From Bacteroidales bacterium UBA5433 (GTDB taxonomy: Bacteria > Bacteroidota > Bacteroidia > Bacteroidales > UBA932), in contig DIRP01000013.1 in assembly GCA_002427525.1 (NCBI GenBank), positions 1-64,000 on the forward strand: a DNA stretch of 64,000 nt, in the 5' to 3' direction. The position numbers and the translations under genes are program-made. Numbering within the stretch: the stretch's first letter is position 1; each line of letters opens with the position of its first letter. The notes beneath the pieces are model-generated. The model searched no databases, was not told the DNA's origin, and worked only from the letters and a program-made list of their open reading frames with translations. This document shows positions 26,789 to 35,164 of the stretch, piece after piece.

Positions 26789-27568
26789 ATGATTGGAAAA
26801 AGAATATTGTATTTGATGCTTAGCTCCGGGGTACTCTTGTTTTCCGGAGGGCCGGTAATGGCACAGTCTGCAGATTCTCTTACTGTTCCTTTCCAACCTG
26901 TTTTTGCTGTATCCGCACAGATAGGTACGGACATTGGCGGAGCTATTCCCGTTCCTTTTTCTGCCGTAGGCGGTTCTTTGAATGCCTATCCCAAACTGAA
27001 TGCGGCTTTTGGTGTCCGTTTGTTATTGGATGTTCATCCCCGCTGGAGCCTGGGTGCCAACATCAATTACAAGACAGTTGCCATGGAAGCCGATGCCCGC
27101 GTTACCAACCAAAAATTTAAAGGAGAAAACACCGTTCAATTTTTTACAGGCACCACCGAGATGTCCATGAGTTTTACTTTTCTGGAACTCCCTGTGTACG
27201 TTGATTTTTTTCTTGGACCTAAAAAAATACACGCCGTACAGGCAGGCTTGTTTGGTGCGTACTCGTTTAAATCAAAATTTCAGACACGAGCCATGAAAGG
27301 GTTCATCGGATCAGAAGCGGACCGGGTGGATTCCGGCGTTACAGAACCTCAGGTTATGGATTTTTCTGCCTTGTTGACTCGTTGGGATGTAGGTGTGCTT
27401 TTTGGGTATGAAACAAGAATTACTCCCCGCATACGTGCCGGTTTGCTTTTGATGTTCGGATTCAGGGATTTGTTCCAAACAGGGAACGATTTTTTTGATT
27501 ATAAAATGCACCAGGTAAGGGGAAGTGTTGTGTTGTCCTACGATATTTTTCGGCTTTACCAGCGCTGA
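26789..27568 (+). CDS. Outer-membrane beta-barrel protein, function unknown
   Basis: 259 aa. A signal peptide (cleavage probably near GGPVMAQ) is followed by a predicted small barrel of the PorT-like/OMP_b-brl type: alternating strands such as AAFGVRLLLDVHPRWSLGA, MSFTFLELPVYVDFFLG and AGLFGAYSFKSKF, with the last strand VRGSVVLSYDIFRLYQR. The family often turns up beside unrelated genes and gives no specific role. It sits 9 nt after uvrA and converges on the M28-like gene with a 13 nt overlap. No ligand or enzyme motif is visible. Confidence 0.7.
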   Translation: MIGKRILYLMLSSGVLLFSGGPVMAQSADSLTVPFQPVFAVSAQIGTDIGGAIPVPFSAVGGSLNAYPKLNAAFGVRLLLDVHPRWSLGANINYKTVAMEADARVTNQKFKGENTVQFFTGTTEMSMSFTFLELPVYVDFFLGPKKIHAVQAGLFGAYSFKSKFQTRAMKGFIGSEADRVDSGVTEPQVMDFSALLTRWDVGVLFGYETRITPRIRAGLLLMFGFRDLFQTGNDFFDYKMHQVRGSVVLSYDIFRLYQR

Positions 27569-28521
27569 ACAAGATCCCATAAAACATAAAACAGCCATTT
27601 TGTTCTTTTCTGCATAGCAGCCGGGTTAATGATTTCCGGAGTATCTGTGGGTTTGTACGTATGCTCGTTGACCCCCGAAGTGATTAAAAGAGAGGGGACG
27701 GACCGTTGGGCCAGAACAGATTGTTCTGTCATAGAAAAATAGATACCGGCAAAAGAAGGACTGTTGTAAAAAGAATAATCAATGTCCAAGGCAGTATTGT
27801 AATAAGAGTTGTTGTTGTTCAGGGATTTGAGCATGTGTTGGGGGAGTGTTTCCGCTCCAAGAACCAGTACATAATCTTTAGAAAGTGTAGGAGGTGCCAG
27901 GGTTGTTCCCAGTTGGTCCAGATTTATGTTCAGGCAGATGTTTTCTGTAGGGATGGTTAGTGCATTGGCAAAAAAATGGGCACCTGTCATGGAAAATTCT
28001 TTGGCATCGTATGCGACAAAAAGGATGTTGCGGGAGACAGGGAGCCCGTCTTTTTTTATTTTCCCAAATGTGCCGGCCAACGTTAAAAGGACAGAAATAC
28101 CGGAGGCATTGCTATCTGCCCCCGGGTACAGCGTACCGTTTAGTATTCCCAGGTGGTCGTAATGTGCAGAAACAATCAGGTATTCGTCACTGCCGGGTGT
28201 ATCTGCCGGAATCCACCCGATTACGTTGCGCCCACGCCGGTTACCGGAACACACAAAACCCTGAATATAAGATCCAAAAGGCAACAACCCGTATTCTTTA
28301 AATTTGTCAACTATATAATTGCAAGCTACTACAGCTCCGGCAGTTCCCGTTTCTCTTCCTTGTGCCAGACTGTCTGTCAGGTACAGAATGTGGTACATTA
28401 ATTGCTGTTCTGTGATCGTGCCTGCATAGCGCTCAGGACGGATATCCTGACCGTAAACCTGGGTTGCTGTAAGCCAGAAGAGCAGGATGACAGCCGGAAG
28501 GCGAACACGGGGGAAAGGCAT
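27556..28521 (-). CDS. M28-family protein with altered catalytic residues (probable pseudoenzyme)
   Basis: 321 aa exported protein (signal peptide ending near TQVYGQ) with the M28 aminopeptidase fold: VSAHYDHLG provides the first metal His and Asp, followed by GADSNASG, RNILFVAYDAKEF, NINLDQLG and the final His region NEHTYKP. In active M28 enzymes the second motif is GADDNASG, with the bridging Asp where Ser stands here, and the fourth is (G/A)EE(x), where the catalytic Glu is replaced here by Lys (AKEF). Both changes affect the metal bridge and the general base, so peptidase activity is unlikely. The rest of the protein is intact, with no stop or frameshift, suggesting a retained binding role. 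Confidence 0.78.
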   Translation of the reverse strand: MPFPRVRLPAVILLFWLTATQVYGQDIRPERYAGTITEQQLMYHILYLTDSLAQGRETGTAGAVVACNYIVDKFKEYGLLPFGSYIQGFVCSGNRRGRNVIGWIPADTPGSDEYLIVSAHYDHLGILNGTLYPGADSNASGISVLLTLAGTFGKIKKDGLPVSRNILFVAYDAKEFSMTGAHFFANALTIPTENICLNINLDQLGTTLAPPTLSKDYVLVLGAETLPQHMLKSLNNNNSYYNTALDIDYSFYNSPSFAGIYFSMTEQSVLAQRSVPSLLITSGVNEHTYKPTDTPEIINPAAMQKRTKWLFYVLWDLVQRW

Positions 28522-28582
28522 ATTTCTACGTATTTAAAGTACAAATAAACAAATTTTCCGGCCAATTTTATACCTTTGGAGC

Positions 28583-30589
28583 ATGGCAAAACGTTTAACC
28601 CTTCTATTTTTCCTGTTTTTCCTGTCTTTCCTGTCTTTCCAGGGGTTGGAAAGAACCTACGCACAGTATGATAAACAGCAATTCTTTTACCGGGGGCAGC
28701 ACCTGTTGTTCGAAGGACGCTACCAGCAGGCTATAGATAATTTTAACAAACTTATTCAGCTGGATGGCACCTTGCACGAGGCGTATTTTTTCAGAGGCAT
28801 AGGCAAATACAACCTGGGAGATTTTATTGGAGCCCGTTCAGATTTTGACAAAGCGTTGCAAATTCATCCCATTTATACACTGGCTTACCATTACCGGGCC
28901 ATAACGTACTCCCGTCTGGGTGATTATGAAAAAGCCCTGGAAGATTTGAAAGAGGCTATTGAATTACGTCCGGGATACAACGGCTTGTATTTTAGCCGTG
29001 GGGTTACGTACTTGCTATCTCAGCAATTTAAGCTGGCCGAAGAAGACTTTAATAGGTTTATCCGCTTTGAGCCCAGGGTAAGTGAAGCGTACTTGAACCG
29101 GGGTGCTTGTTACCTGTATTTAAAAGATACGGTAAAGTCACTGAATGATTACAATACAGCAGTGCTGCTGAACAAATTTGATCCGGAAGGGTATATAAGG
29201 CGTTCTCGTGTGTATGCTTTGCAGGAAAATTATGAGAAAGCTCTGGAAGACCTGAATACGGCTTTGTCGCTGGAACCCGATAATTCCTTTGCCTATTTTA
29301 ACAGGGCTCTGATCAGGTACAATAAGGATGACCTGACGGGGGCACTGGATGATCTGGAACACGTATTGGAAGAAGACAAGGGGAATGCCCTTACGTTATA
29401 CAACAGGGCCCTTATCAGAACGCAGATTGGCGATTACAACAATGCGCTGGATGATTACGATATGGTTATATCGATCAATCCCAATAACGTGCTGGCTTAT
29501 TATAACCGGGCGGCTCTGTTTATTCAGATGGAACGCTACGGAGAAGCTTTGCGCGACTACGACAAAGCCATTGAGTTGTATCCGGACTTTGCCAATGCGT
29601 ATATGAACCGTTCTTACGTGAAAAACCGTTTGGGTTTGTTTGCCGCAGCAGAACTGGATTACAAAACAGCACAGCAAAAAGTAAGTGAGTACAAATCCAG
29701 GCTGGGAGATACTACGTATTCTGCCTTTGCAGATACAACCCAGCGTTTTGACCGCCTGTTGGCATTGGATGCCGATTTTGCAAAAAAAGATTTTAACAAC
29801 GAATTGCTCCAGTACAAAGATGTGGACATACGGTTGAAACCGTTGTTTAAACTTCTGGCCGGACCGGGCGGAGCATCCACGGCGCTGGAGCAGAGGTACT
29901 ATTACGAAGAACTGGAAAAATTCATTTTAAAGCAATCTATTCCGGTGAACTTGTTTAGTACAGAACCGGATCTGGAACAGGAGTACCTGGATTTTCAAAG
30001 AGAACAGATTAAAGCATTGCTGGCCTTGAATCCTTCCGTAGCTGATTTAAATTTTATTAGCGGCATCCTGGATTTTCAGAACAAACTGTTCAATGCGTCA
30101 CTGGCATCTTACAACAAGGCTATTGAAAAAGGTCCCGCAAATGTGTTTTATTACCTGAACAGGGCAGCTCTGCAAAGTGAGATGATTGAATTCATTGCCT
30201 CTATGGAAAGCAATGTGCAGATCCTCACCCTGGACCAGTCGGGAACAACACGTACGCGTGTACAGGAACAGGGAAGAAGGGAATACGATTATTCCGGAGC
30301 CATAGACGATTTGGAGAAAGCGGCTTTGCTGGCTCCCGATTTTGCTTACGTTTATTACAATTTGGGAAACTTGTACTGCATGTCGGGAGATTTCCCAAAA
30401 TCCATTACGAATTATTCAAAATCCATTGATTTGTATCCCTACCTGGCAGAAGCCTATTACAACCGGGGATTGATACAGATCTACCTGAAAGATAAAGAAA
30501 AAGGATGTATGGATATTTCAACAGCCGGAGAGCTGGGGATTAAAGATGCATACAGTGTGATAAAAAAATTCTGTGTTACAGAGCAGTAA
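28583..30589 (+). CDS. Exported tetratricopeptide-repeat protein
   Basis: 668 aa. The signal peptide is unusually Phe/Leu-Ser rich (MAKRLTLLFFLFFL, then SFLSFQG, cut near TYAQ) and is encoded by near-repeats of TTTCCTGTC. At least ten TPR units follow (about residues 35-370), each with the A-x-x-x-Y/F and N/P pattern, for example AYYNRAALFIQMERYGEALRD. A less regular middle (about 380-490) leads to further TPRs at the C-terminus. TPRs mediate protein contacts; partners are unknown. The ATG lies 4 nt after a TACCTTTG box, and the stop codon is inside the following terminator hairpin. Confidence 0.85.
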   Translation: MAKRLTLLFFLFFLSFLSFQGLERTYAQYDKQQFFYRGQHLLFEGRYQQAIDNFNKLIQLDGTLHEAYFFRGIGKYNLGDFIGARSDFDKALQIHPIYTLAYHYRAITYSRLGDYEKALEDLKEAIELRPGYNGLYFSRGVTYLLSQQFKLAEEDFNRFIRFEPRVSEAYLNRGACYLYLKDTVKSLNDYNTAVLLNKFDPEGYIRRSRVYALQENYEKALEDLNTALSLEPDNSFAYFNRALIRYNKDDLTGALDDLEHVLEEDKGNALTLYNRALIRTQIGDYNNALDDYDMVISINPNNVLAYYNRAALFIQMERYGEALRDYDKAIELYPDFANAYMNRSYVKNRLGLFAAAELDYKTAQQKVSEYKSRLGDTTYSAFADTTQRFDRLLALDADFAKKDFNNELLQYKDVDIRLKPLFKLLAGPGGASTALEQRYYYEELEKFILKQSIPVNLFSTEPDLEQEYLDFQREQIKALLALNPSVADLNFISGILDFQNKLFNASLASYNKAIEKGPANVFYYLNRAALQSEMIEFIASMESNVQILTLDQSGTTRTRVQEQGRREYDYSGAIDDLEKAALLAPDFAYVYYNLGNLYCMSGDFPKSITNYSKSIDLYPYLAEAYYNRGLIQIYLKDKEKGCMDISTAGELGIKDAYSVIKKFCVTEQ

Positions 30590-30599
30590 CACAGAATTT
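30566..30599. terminator. Bidirectional terminator between TPR gene and sugar operon
   Basis: A perfect 14-bp inverted repeat (AAATTCTGTGTTAC and its complement) with a 6-nt loop at 30580-30585. The A-rich flank at 30562-30568 gives a U-run to minus-strand transcripts, and ATTTAATTT follows on the plus side. It separates two convergent genes and contains the TAA of the TPR gene (30587-30589). Confidence 0.85.
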
Positions 30600-30603
30600 A
30601 ATT

Positions 30604-31473
30604 TCAATTGGCATAAGATACCTGTACATAAGGTGCATTTTGCAGGAAATCATAAGAAGCTTTAATGCTTTCAAACGGTTCCATAGTAAAGGCTTCCTGT
30701 TCTACAATAGCGTATCGTAGTCCGGCTGTCGATGCCTTTTCGTAAATGGCTTTAAAGTCAATTTCTCCGGATGCTCCAATTTCTTTCTCGTCTTTCACAT
30801 GCCAGAGTTCAAACCTTCCGGGGTATTTTTCCAGGTATTCTACGGCAGGAGCTCCGCCAACCTGACTCCAGAAAACATCTATCTGGAAGAAGACTTTTTC
30901 CGGATCGGTATGGAGCAACATGTGGTCGTACAGGGGGACCTGGTCGTAAACAGTAGTAAATTCACGGTCGTGGTTGTGGTACCCAAAACGAATACCGGCC
31001 CGGTTGCACTTTTCACCTACGGTGTTGAAAAGCTCACAGTAATGCAACAGACCTTCCAGAGATTCATAGGCGCTTTTCCACATAGAAGGCTGAACAATAT
31101 AGGATACGCCGGTTTCCAGATGGTCTTCAATGGCCTTGTCCCACCATTCCATACACGTTTCCCATGGTGTAGTATTGGGATCGGGGCCGTTTATATGGGA
31201 AGAAAGGACAGCCAGTCCGCGGGCTTTACATAAACGGGCAAAATCTGCCCCCGGCATACCGTAAAAAGTGCCTTCAACCGGGTTGTATCCTGCCATTTCC
31301 ACAAATGTGTAGCCGGCTGCCGCAACGGCGTCCAATGCCGTTTCCGGATTTGTTGCTATTTCTGCACGGATAGAATACAGTTGCAATCCAATTTCCTTTT
31401 GTACTTGTTTTTGCGTACAGGAAAAAAGACCAAGTATTGCAACGGCCAGGATGACCGGAACAGGATATTTCAT
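30604..31473 (-). CDS. Sugar phosphate isomerase/epimerase-like TIM-barrel lipoprotein
   Basis: 289 aa. The N-terminus is a lipoprotein signal (AVAILGLFSC), so the protein is probably anchored at a membrane outside the cytoplasm. The rest is an AP-endonuclease-2/xylose-isomerase-like barrel with metal-binding candidates spread as in the family: the FVEMAGY strand, SSHING, GYHNHDREF, FFQIDVFW, WHVKDE and YAIVEQE (last Glu). It is the third gene of an operon with Gfo/Idh/MocA and DUF1080 proteins and overlaps the latter by one base (TAATG). I infer a step on an oxidised sugar; the exact reaction is not known from the sequence. Confidence 0.82.
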   Translation of the reverse strand: MKYPVPVILAVAILGLFSCTQKQVQKEIGLQLYSIRAEIATNPETALDAVAAAGYTFVEMAGYNPVEGTFYGMPGADFARLCKARGLAVLSSHINGPDPNTTPWETCMEWWDKAIEDHLETGVSYIVQPSMWKSAYESLEGLLHYCELFNTVGEKCNRAGIRFGYHNHDREFTTVYDQVPLYDHMLLHTDPEKVFFQIDVFWSQVGGAPAVEYLEKYPGRFELWHVKDEKEIGASGEIDFKAIYEKASTAGLRYAIVEQEAFTMEPFESIKASYDFLQNAPYVQVSYAN

Positions 31474-32237
31474 TAGTCCAGAATTTTAATTTGAATGTTT
31501 CTGAACCATACGTCGTCGCCATGGTCCTGCAAACCAATATAACCGGCTTTTTCTTCTCCGCCACAGTTCAGAAGCAGGTCATAGGCAACCGGCCATTTTT
31601 CCTGGCTGAATTTGCTGTTATCCAGCAATTCCTGCCATTGTGGTGTCCATAAATGGTATTCCAGCACAAGTTCGCCGTTTTGGAAATGGGCTACCGTTCC
31701 TTTGTAAACCAGGATTTTGGCCTCGTTCCATTCCCCAACAGGATTGGCATTTTGTGGTTTTGCGGGAATCATGTCGTAGAGGGAGGCTGATTGGCGGTTT
31801 CCGTCAACACCTAAAAAAGCATCGGGGTGGTTTTCGTTGTCCAGAATTTGGTACTCCGGTGCTGAAATATAGATGGGTTCTCCGGGTATTTCCTGAGCCA
31901 GATAGAAAACACCCGAGTTGGATCCCTTGGCTACTTTCCATTCAAAGGTCAGTTCAAAGTTTTCAAATGTACGGTCATAAATAATGTCGCCGCCATCGGC
32001 TGCACCGGCTTCTCCCCGGCCCGATCCGTTAATCTTAATGGCTCCGTCTTCGATAGTCCATGCGGCCGGAACTTCTGTCCCGTTGTAAGCACGCCAACCC
32101 TCAAAAGTTTCTCCGTCAAAGAGAACTAGCACGTTGGGGTCCTCTTGCACTGCTTCTTTTTTCTTGTTGTTACAGGAAGAACAAGAACTAACCATAAAAG
32201 CAGTCATAAGAAAAGATAAAAAAACAATTTTTTTCAT
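31473..32237 (-). CDS. DUF1080 (3-keto-disaccharide hydrolase family) lipoprotein
   Basis: 254 aa lipoprotein (lipobox MVSSC near residue 19) with a concanavalin-like jelly-roll of the DUF1080 family: LFDGETFEGWRAYNG, then the FELTFEWKVAKGSNSGVFYLA segment, YISAPEYQILDNENH, GEWNEAKILVYKG and GYIGLQDHGDDVWFRNIQIK. Members have been connected with cleavage of 3-keto-glycosides. It lies 28 nt after the Gfo/Idh/MocA gene and overlaps the TIM-barrel gene by 1 nt, which fits a pathway that oxidises a sugar at C3 and then cuts or rearranges it. Confidence 0.88.
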   Translation of the reverse strand: MKKIVFLSFLMTAFMVSSCSSCNNKKKEAVQEDPNVLVLFDGETFEGWRAYNGTEVPAAWTIEDGAIKINGSGRGEAGAADGGDIIYDRTFENFELTFEWKVAKGSNSGVFYLAQEIPGEPIYISAPEYQILDNENHPDAFLGVDGNRQSASLYDMIPAKPQNANPVGEWNEAKILVYKGTVAHFQNGELVLEYHLWTPQWQELLDNSKFSQEKWPVAYDLLLNCGGEEKAGYIGLQDHGDDVWFRNIQIKILD

Positions 32238-32265
32238 AGTATAAAATAGTAAGTTATTTGTAAAA

Positions 32266-33765
32266 TCAAGGCATTTCAGGTAAAGAATACCCTTCCCGGT
32301 AGGTGTGGCGTATCAGTTCATTAGCAAATTCCAAGGCGTTGATGGGGTCGGAGTACTTGTGGTTGAATGTAGGATGGCCATCCTTAATGGAAAAGCCGTC
32401 TTTTACTTTCATACGCAGGGTATCGTTGGGAGAAATATTGGTGAATTTCATGGCATCTCCGTTCCACAACAATTCCCTGTTGAGTCCTTGCAGGCGAACG
32501 CCCAGCACACCCATAACCACCATTTCATTGAGAGGTCCCGATTCAGAAAAATCAGAGGCTGTCTTCACGCGGGCTTCCGGACTTTCTTTGCAAGCACGAA
32601 CAAAGTCAAGGTAGTGGTTGTTGTCGGGCACTTCGCGTGTCATGGTGGGAGCCGGCAGTTCGCGACCCGAGAGCAACCAGGGGTTGACTCCGTAACAGCC
32701 ACAAATCAGTGTGTCTTTTGTTCCGTGAAATACAACGGCACCTCCGCTGTCGTTCATATTCCTGCCGGTGGGCCATCCTACCGGATACTCGGGCATCAGG
32801 CCTCCGTCATACCAGGTGACCTCTACGCGTGGCATACCCACTTTGGGCATGTTGTTGCGTGCCGGAAAAACAAATTTGGCGATTTGTGCATTGGGGGCAC
32901 AATCCGTCATAAGGGAGGTGGAGCTGCCTTGAACGGCTATGGGTGATTTCAGACTCAATGCTTTGACTACAGGCTGTAAGATATGGCAGGCCATATCTCC
33001 CAAAGCTCCTGTTCCAAAGTCCCACCAGCCCCGCCAGTTCCAGGGATGGTAAATTTGGTTGTAGGGACGGTAGGGGGCAGGTCCAATGAAAAGATCCCAG
33101 TCCAGGTCCGGATGGGGGGTATGAACCTCGGCAGGGGTTTCCAGGCCCTGGGGCCAGATGGGCCTGTCTGTAAAGGCATCAACCTTTGTTACTTCACCAA
33201 TCATTCCCGACCAGATGGCTTCACAAATCTTGCGGACGCCGCTGCCCGAGGCTCCCTGATTCCCCATTTGGGTGGCTACTTGATGTTTGTCGGCCAGTCT
33301 GGTGAGGAGCCTTGTTTCATATACGGTATGTGTAAGAGGTTTTTCGCAGTAAACGTGTTTTCCCAGTGCCAGGGCATGTGCTGCAATGACGGCATGGGTA
33401 TGGTCTGCCGTGCCAACGACAACGGCATCTATCTGGCTCCCCATTTCGTCAAACAGTTTTCTAAAATCCTTGTACTTCTTTGCATTTGGGTATTGGTTCA
33501 ACCGGTTGGCCGCATACTTCCAGTCCACATCGCACAAGGCTACAATGTTTTCTGAGTTCATTTCCTGAATAACACCGCCTCCGCGTCCGCCTATCCCAAT
33601 TCCTGCAATGTTGAGCTTATCGGTAGCAGCCGTTTTCTTTTTTCTTTGAGAGGATACCGGGGATACCGGTACCTTTCCCATAAGCGGCGTAGTGGCAACA
33701 ATGGCTCCCGCAGTCGCCAATGCACTTTTTTGTAAAAAGTTTCGTCTGGAGATATTCTTTTCCAT
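32266..33765 (-). CDS. Gfo/Idh/MocA-family oxidoreductase with Tat signal
   Basis: 499 aa. A twin-arginine signal (SRRNFLQKSALATAGAI) precedes a Rossmann domain (LNIAGIGIGGRGGGVIQ, the NAD(P) site) and VYCEKPLTHT, which has the EKP motif found throughout the family. The C-terminal alpha/beta domain contains HPWNWRGWWDFGTGALGDM (the catalytic-region His/Asp). Tat export implies that the cofactor is bound in the cytoplasm before transport. It heads the operon with DUF1080 and the TIM-barrel lipoprotein; oxidation of a sugar to its 3-keto form is a likely role. No clear -7 box was found upstream. Confidence 0.88.
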   Translation of the reverse strand: MEKNISRRNFLQKSALATAGAIVATTPLMGKVPVSPVSSQRKKKTAATDKLNIAGIGIGGRGGGVIQEMNSENIVALCDVDWKYAANRLNQYPNAKKYKDFRKLFDEMGSQIDAVVVGTADHTHAVIAAHALALGKHVYCEKPLTHTVYETRLLTRLADKHQVATQMGNQGASGSGVRKICEAIWSGMIGEVTKVDAFTDRPIWPQGLETPAEVHTPHPDLDWDLFIGPAPYRPYNQIYHPWNWRGWWDFGTGALGDMACHILQPVVKALSLKSPIAVQGSSTSLMTDCAPNAQIAKFVFPARNNMPKVGMPRVEVTWYDGGLMPEYPVGWPTGRNMNDSGGAVVFHGTKDTLICGCYGVNPWLLSGRELPAPTMTREVPDNNHYLDFVRACKESPEARVKTASDFSESGPLNEMVVMGVLGVRLQGLNRELLWNGDAMKFTNISPNDTLRMKVKDGFSIKDGHPTFNHKYSDPINALEFANELIRHTYREGYSLPEMP

Positions 33766-33824
33766 GTCTTTGGTATTTTGTTAAATGAGATGGTTTATAC
33801 TGTCTTACGAAGATAACAAAAATT

Positions 33825-34220
33825 TTATTTTTTTCCTTTTCCTTTTCCCTTTCCGGGACGCAACCTGTTGTATGATTGAACAAGGGCTTCGTCAGCGGCA
33901 ATGGCCCGGAGAGCCAGTAAAACAAGAATGATACTGATAATAGGGAATACAGTGGAGACGGTAAAAGAGACCAATGCCTTGTTTTGATAATAGGCTACTC
34001 CCATCCAGATTTGCTGTCCCAACATGATTAAGGAGGTATAAATGCACAGGCGGATTTGGATTTTCCGGGCTTTGTACAGGAAGATGGTGAGCACCAGCAG
34101 GGCACAAACGGCAACGGTCAATACTACAAACGGGGTGTAGGTAGCATAGATTCCAAATAAGAGAGTTGCCATCAACCCCAGCGCAATGGTCAGGTAGAGG
34201 GTCTGAATTCTTTGTATCAT
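33825..34220 (-). CDS. DUF4293 family membrane protein
   Basis: 131 aa protein with four hydrophobic helices (about residues 5-25, 28-48, 56-76, 83-103). The N-terminal MIQRIQTLYL and the C-terminal LRAIAADEALVQSYNRLR are the family markers. Function unknown. The tail ends in a Lys/Gly run (RPGKGKGKGKK) encoded by near-repeats of AAAGGG. Upstream is a perfect palindrome shared with the divergent nucleoside phosphorylase gene. The 60 bp between it and the oxidoreductase gene hold nothing I can name. Confidence 0.82.
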   Translation of the reverse strand: MIQRIQTLYLTIALGLMATLLFGIYATYTPFVVLTVAVCALLVLTIFLYKARKIQIRLCIYTSLIMLGQQIWMGVAYYQNKALVSFTVSTVFPIISIILVLLALRAIAADEALVQSYNRLRPGKGKGKGKK

Positions 34221-34242
34221 GGCAAAGGTTTTGTTAGTTCCA

Positions 34243-34283
34243 ACAAATTTAGCGGAAAATCTCTGATTTTCCGCTAAATTTGT
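34243..34283. repeat. Perfect 19-bp inverted repeat with a 3-nt centre between divergent genes
   Basis: Arms ACAAATTTAGCGGAAAATC (34243-34261) and the exact complement (34265-34283) flank TCT. Each arm carries the -7 element TAAATTTG, on the plus strand at 34275-34282 (4 nt before the nucleoside phosphorylase ATG) and on the minus strand at 34251-34244 (23 nt before the DUF4293 ATG). It may be a symmetric divergent promoter/operator or an mRNA hairpin. Confidence 0.9.
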
Positions 34284-34286
34284 AGT

Positions 34287-35159
34287 ATGAAAAAAATTGA
34301 ACCTTCAGAACTGGTCATTAATAGCGATGGCAGTATTTTTCACCTGCATATAAAACCGGAACAACTGGCAGATAATGTTTTGTTGGTAGGAGATCCGGAC
34401 AGGGTTACCTTGTTGCGGCAGTTGCTTACCCGCGTGGAGCACGAATCCAGGAACAGGGAATTTGTTTCTGTGACCGGTTTTTTTAACACGCATAAAATAA
34501 CCATCCTTTCCACCGGTATTGGTACAGATAATATTGACATTGTATTGAATGAGCTGGATGCGCTGGCCAATATTAACTTTGAGGAACGTGTTCCCAAAAA
34601 GAATCACCGGTCACTTAGGATACTCAGGTTGGGTACTTCAGGAGCCATTCAGCCCGGTATTGAGCCGGGGACGCTTGTTTTTTCCAGGTATTCTGCAGGT
34701 ATTGACGGGTTGCTGAACTGGTATGCAGGGCGTGATAATGTAGCGGATCTTGCTATGGAAAAGGCTTTTGTACAACATATGAACTGGCCCGCCGTATGGG
34801 CTGCTCCGTATTTTGTACGCAATTCTGAAAGTCTGGAAAAGAATTTTTCAGATGCCGTTTTCGGTATTACCCTTTCTGCACCCGGGTTCTACGGCCCGCA
34901 GGGGCGCGTGATCCGTTTACCTCTTGCAGTACCGGATTACCTGGCTAAGCTGGCCTCTTTCCGTTACAATGATTTGAAAATAGTGAATTTTGAAATGGAA
35001 GGTTCTGCCATTGCCGGTTTGTCCCGCTTGCTGGGACACGAAGGAGCCACTGTATGCCTTATAATCGCACAAAGGGATAGCAAAAATATGCACGTGGATT
35101 ACAAGGACCTGATGTTGGAAAAAGCAGCGGAAGCTATGGAAAGAATGCTTACAGTGTAG
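34287..35159 (+). CDS. Nucleoside phosphorylase (uridine phosphorylase-like)
   Basis: 290 aa PNP/UDP-family enzyme that splits nucleosides with phosphate to base and ribose-1-phosphate. Seen: VLLVGDPDRVTLL (phosphate-binding GDPxR), STGIGTDNIDI, LRILRLGTSGAIQPGI and VNFEMEGSAIAGLSRLLGH (MEGS ribose-binding motif). It looks closest to uridine phosphorylases, but the base specificity loop is not decisive. The ATG is 4 nt after a TAAATTTG box in the palindrome. A SirB1-like gene follows after 5 nt. Confidence 0.88.
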   Translation: MKKIEPSELVINSDGSIFHLHIKPEQLADNVLLVGDPDRVTLLRQLLTRVEHESRNREFVSVTGFFNTHKITILSTGIGTDNIDIVLNELDALANINFEERVPKKNHRSLRILRLGTSGAIQPGIEPGTLVFSRYSAGIDGLLNWYAGRDNVADLAMEKAFVQHMNWPAVWAAPYFVRNSESLEKNFSDAVFGITLSAPGFYGPQGRVIRLPLAVPDYLAKLASFRYNDLKIVNFEMEGSAIAGLSRLLGHEGATVCLIIAQRDSKNMHVDYKDLMLEKAAEAMERMLTV

Positions 35160-35164
35160 CAGAA

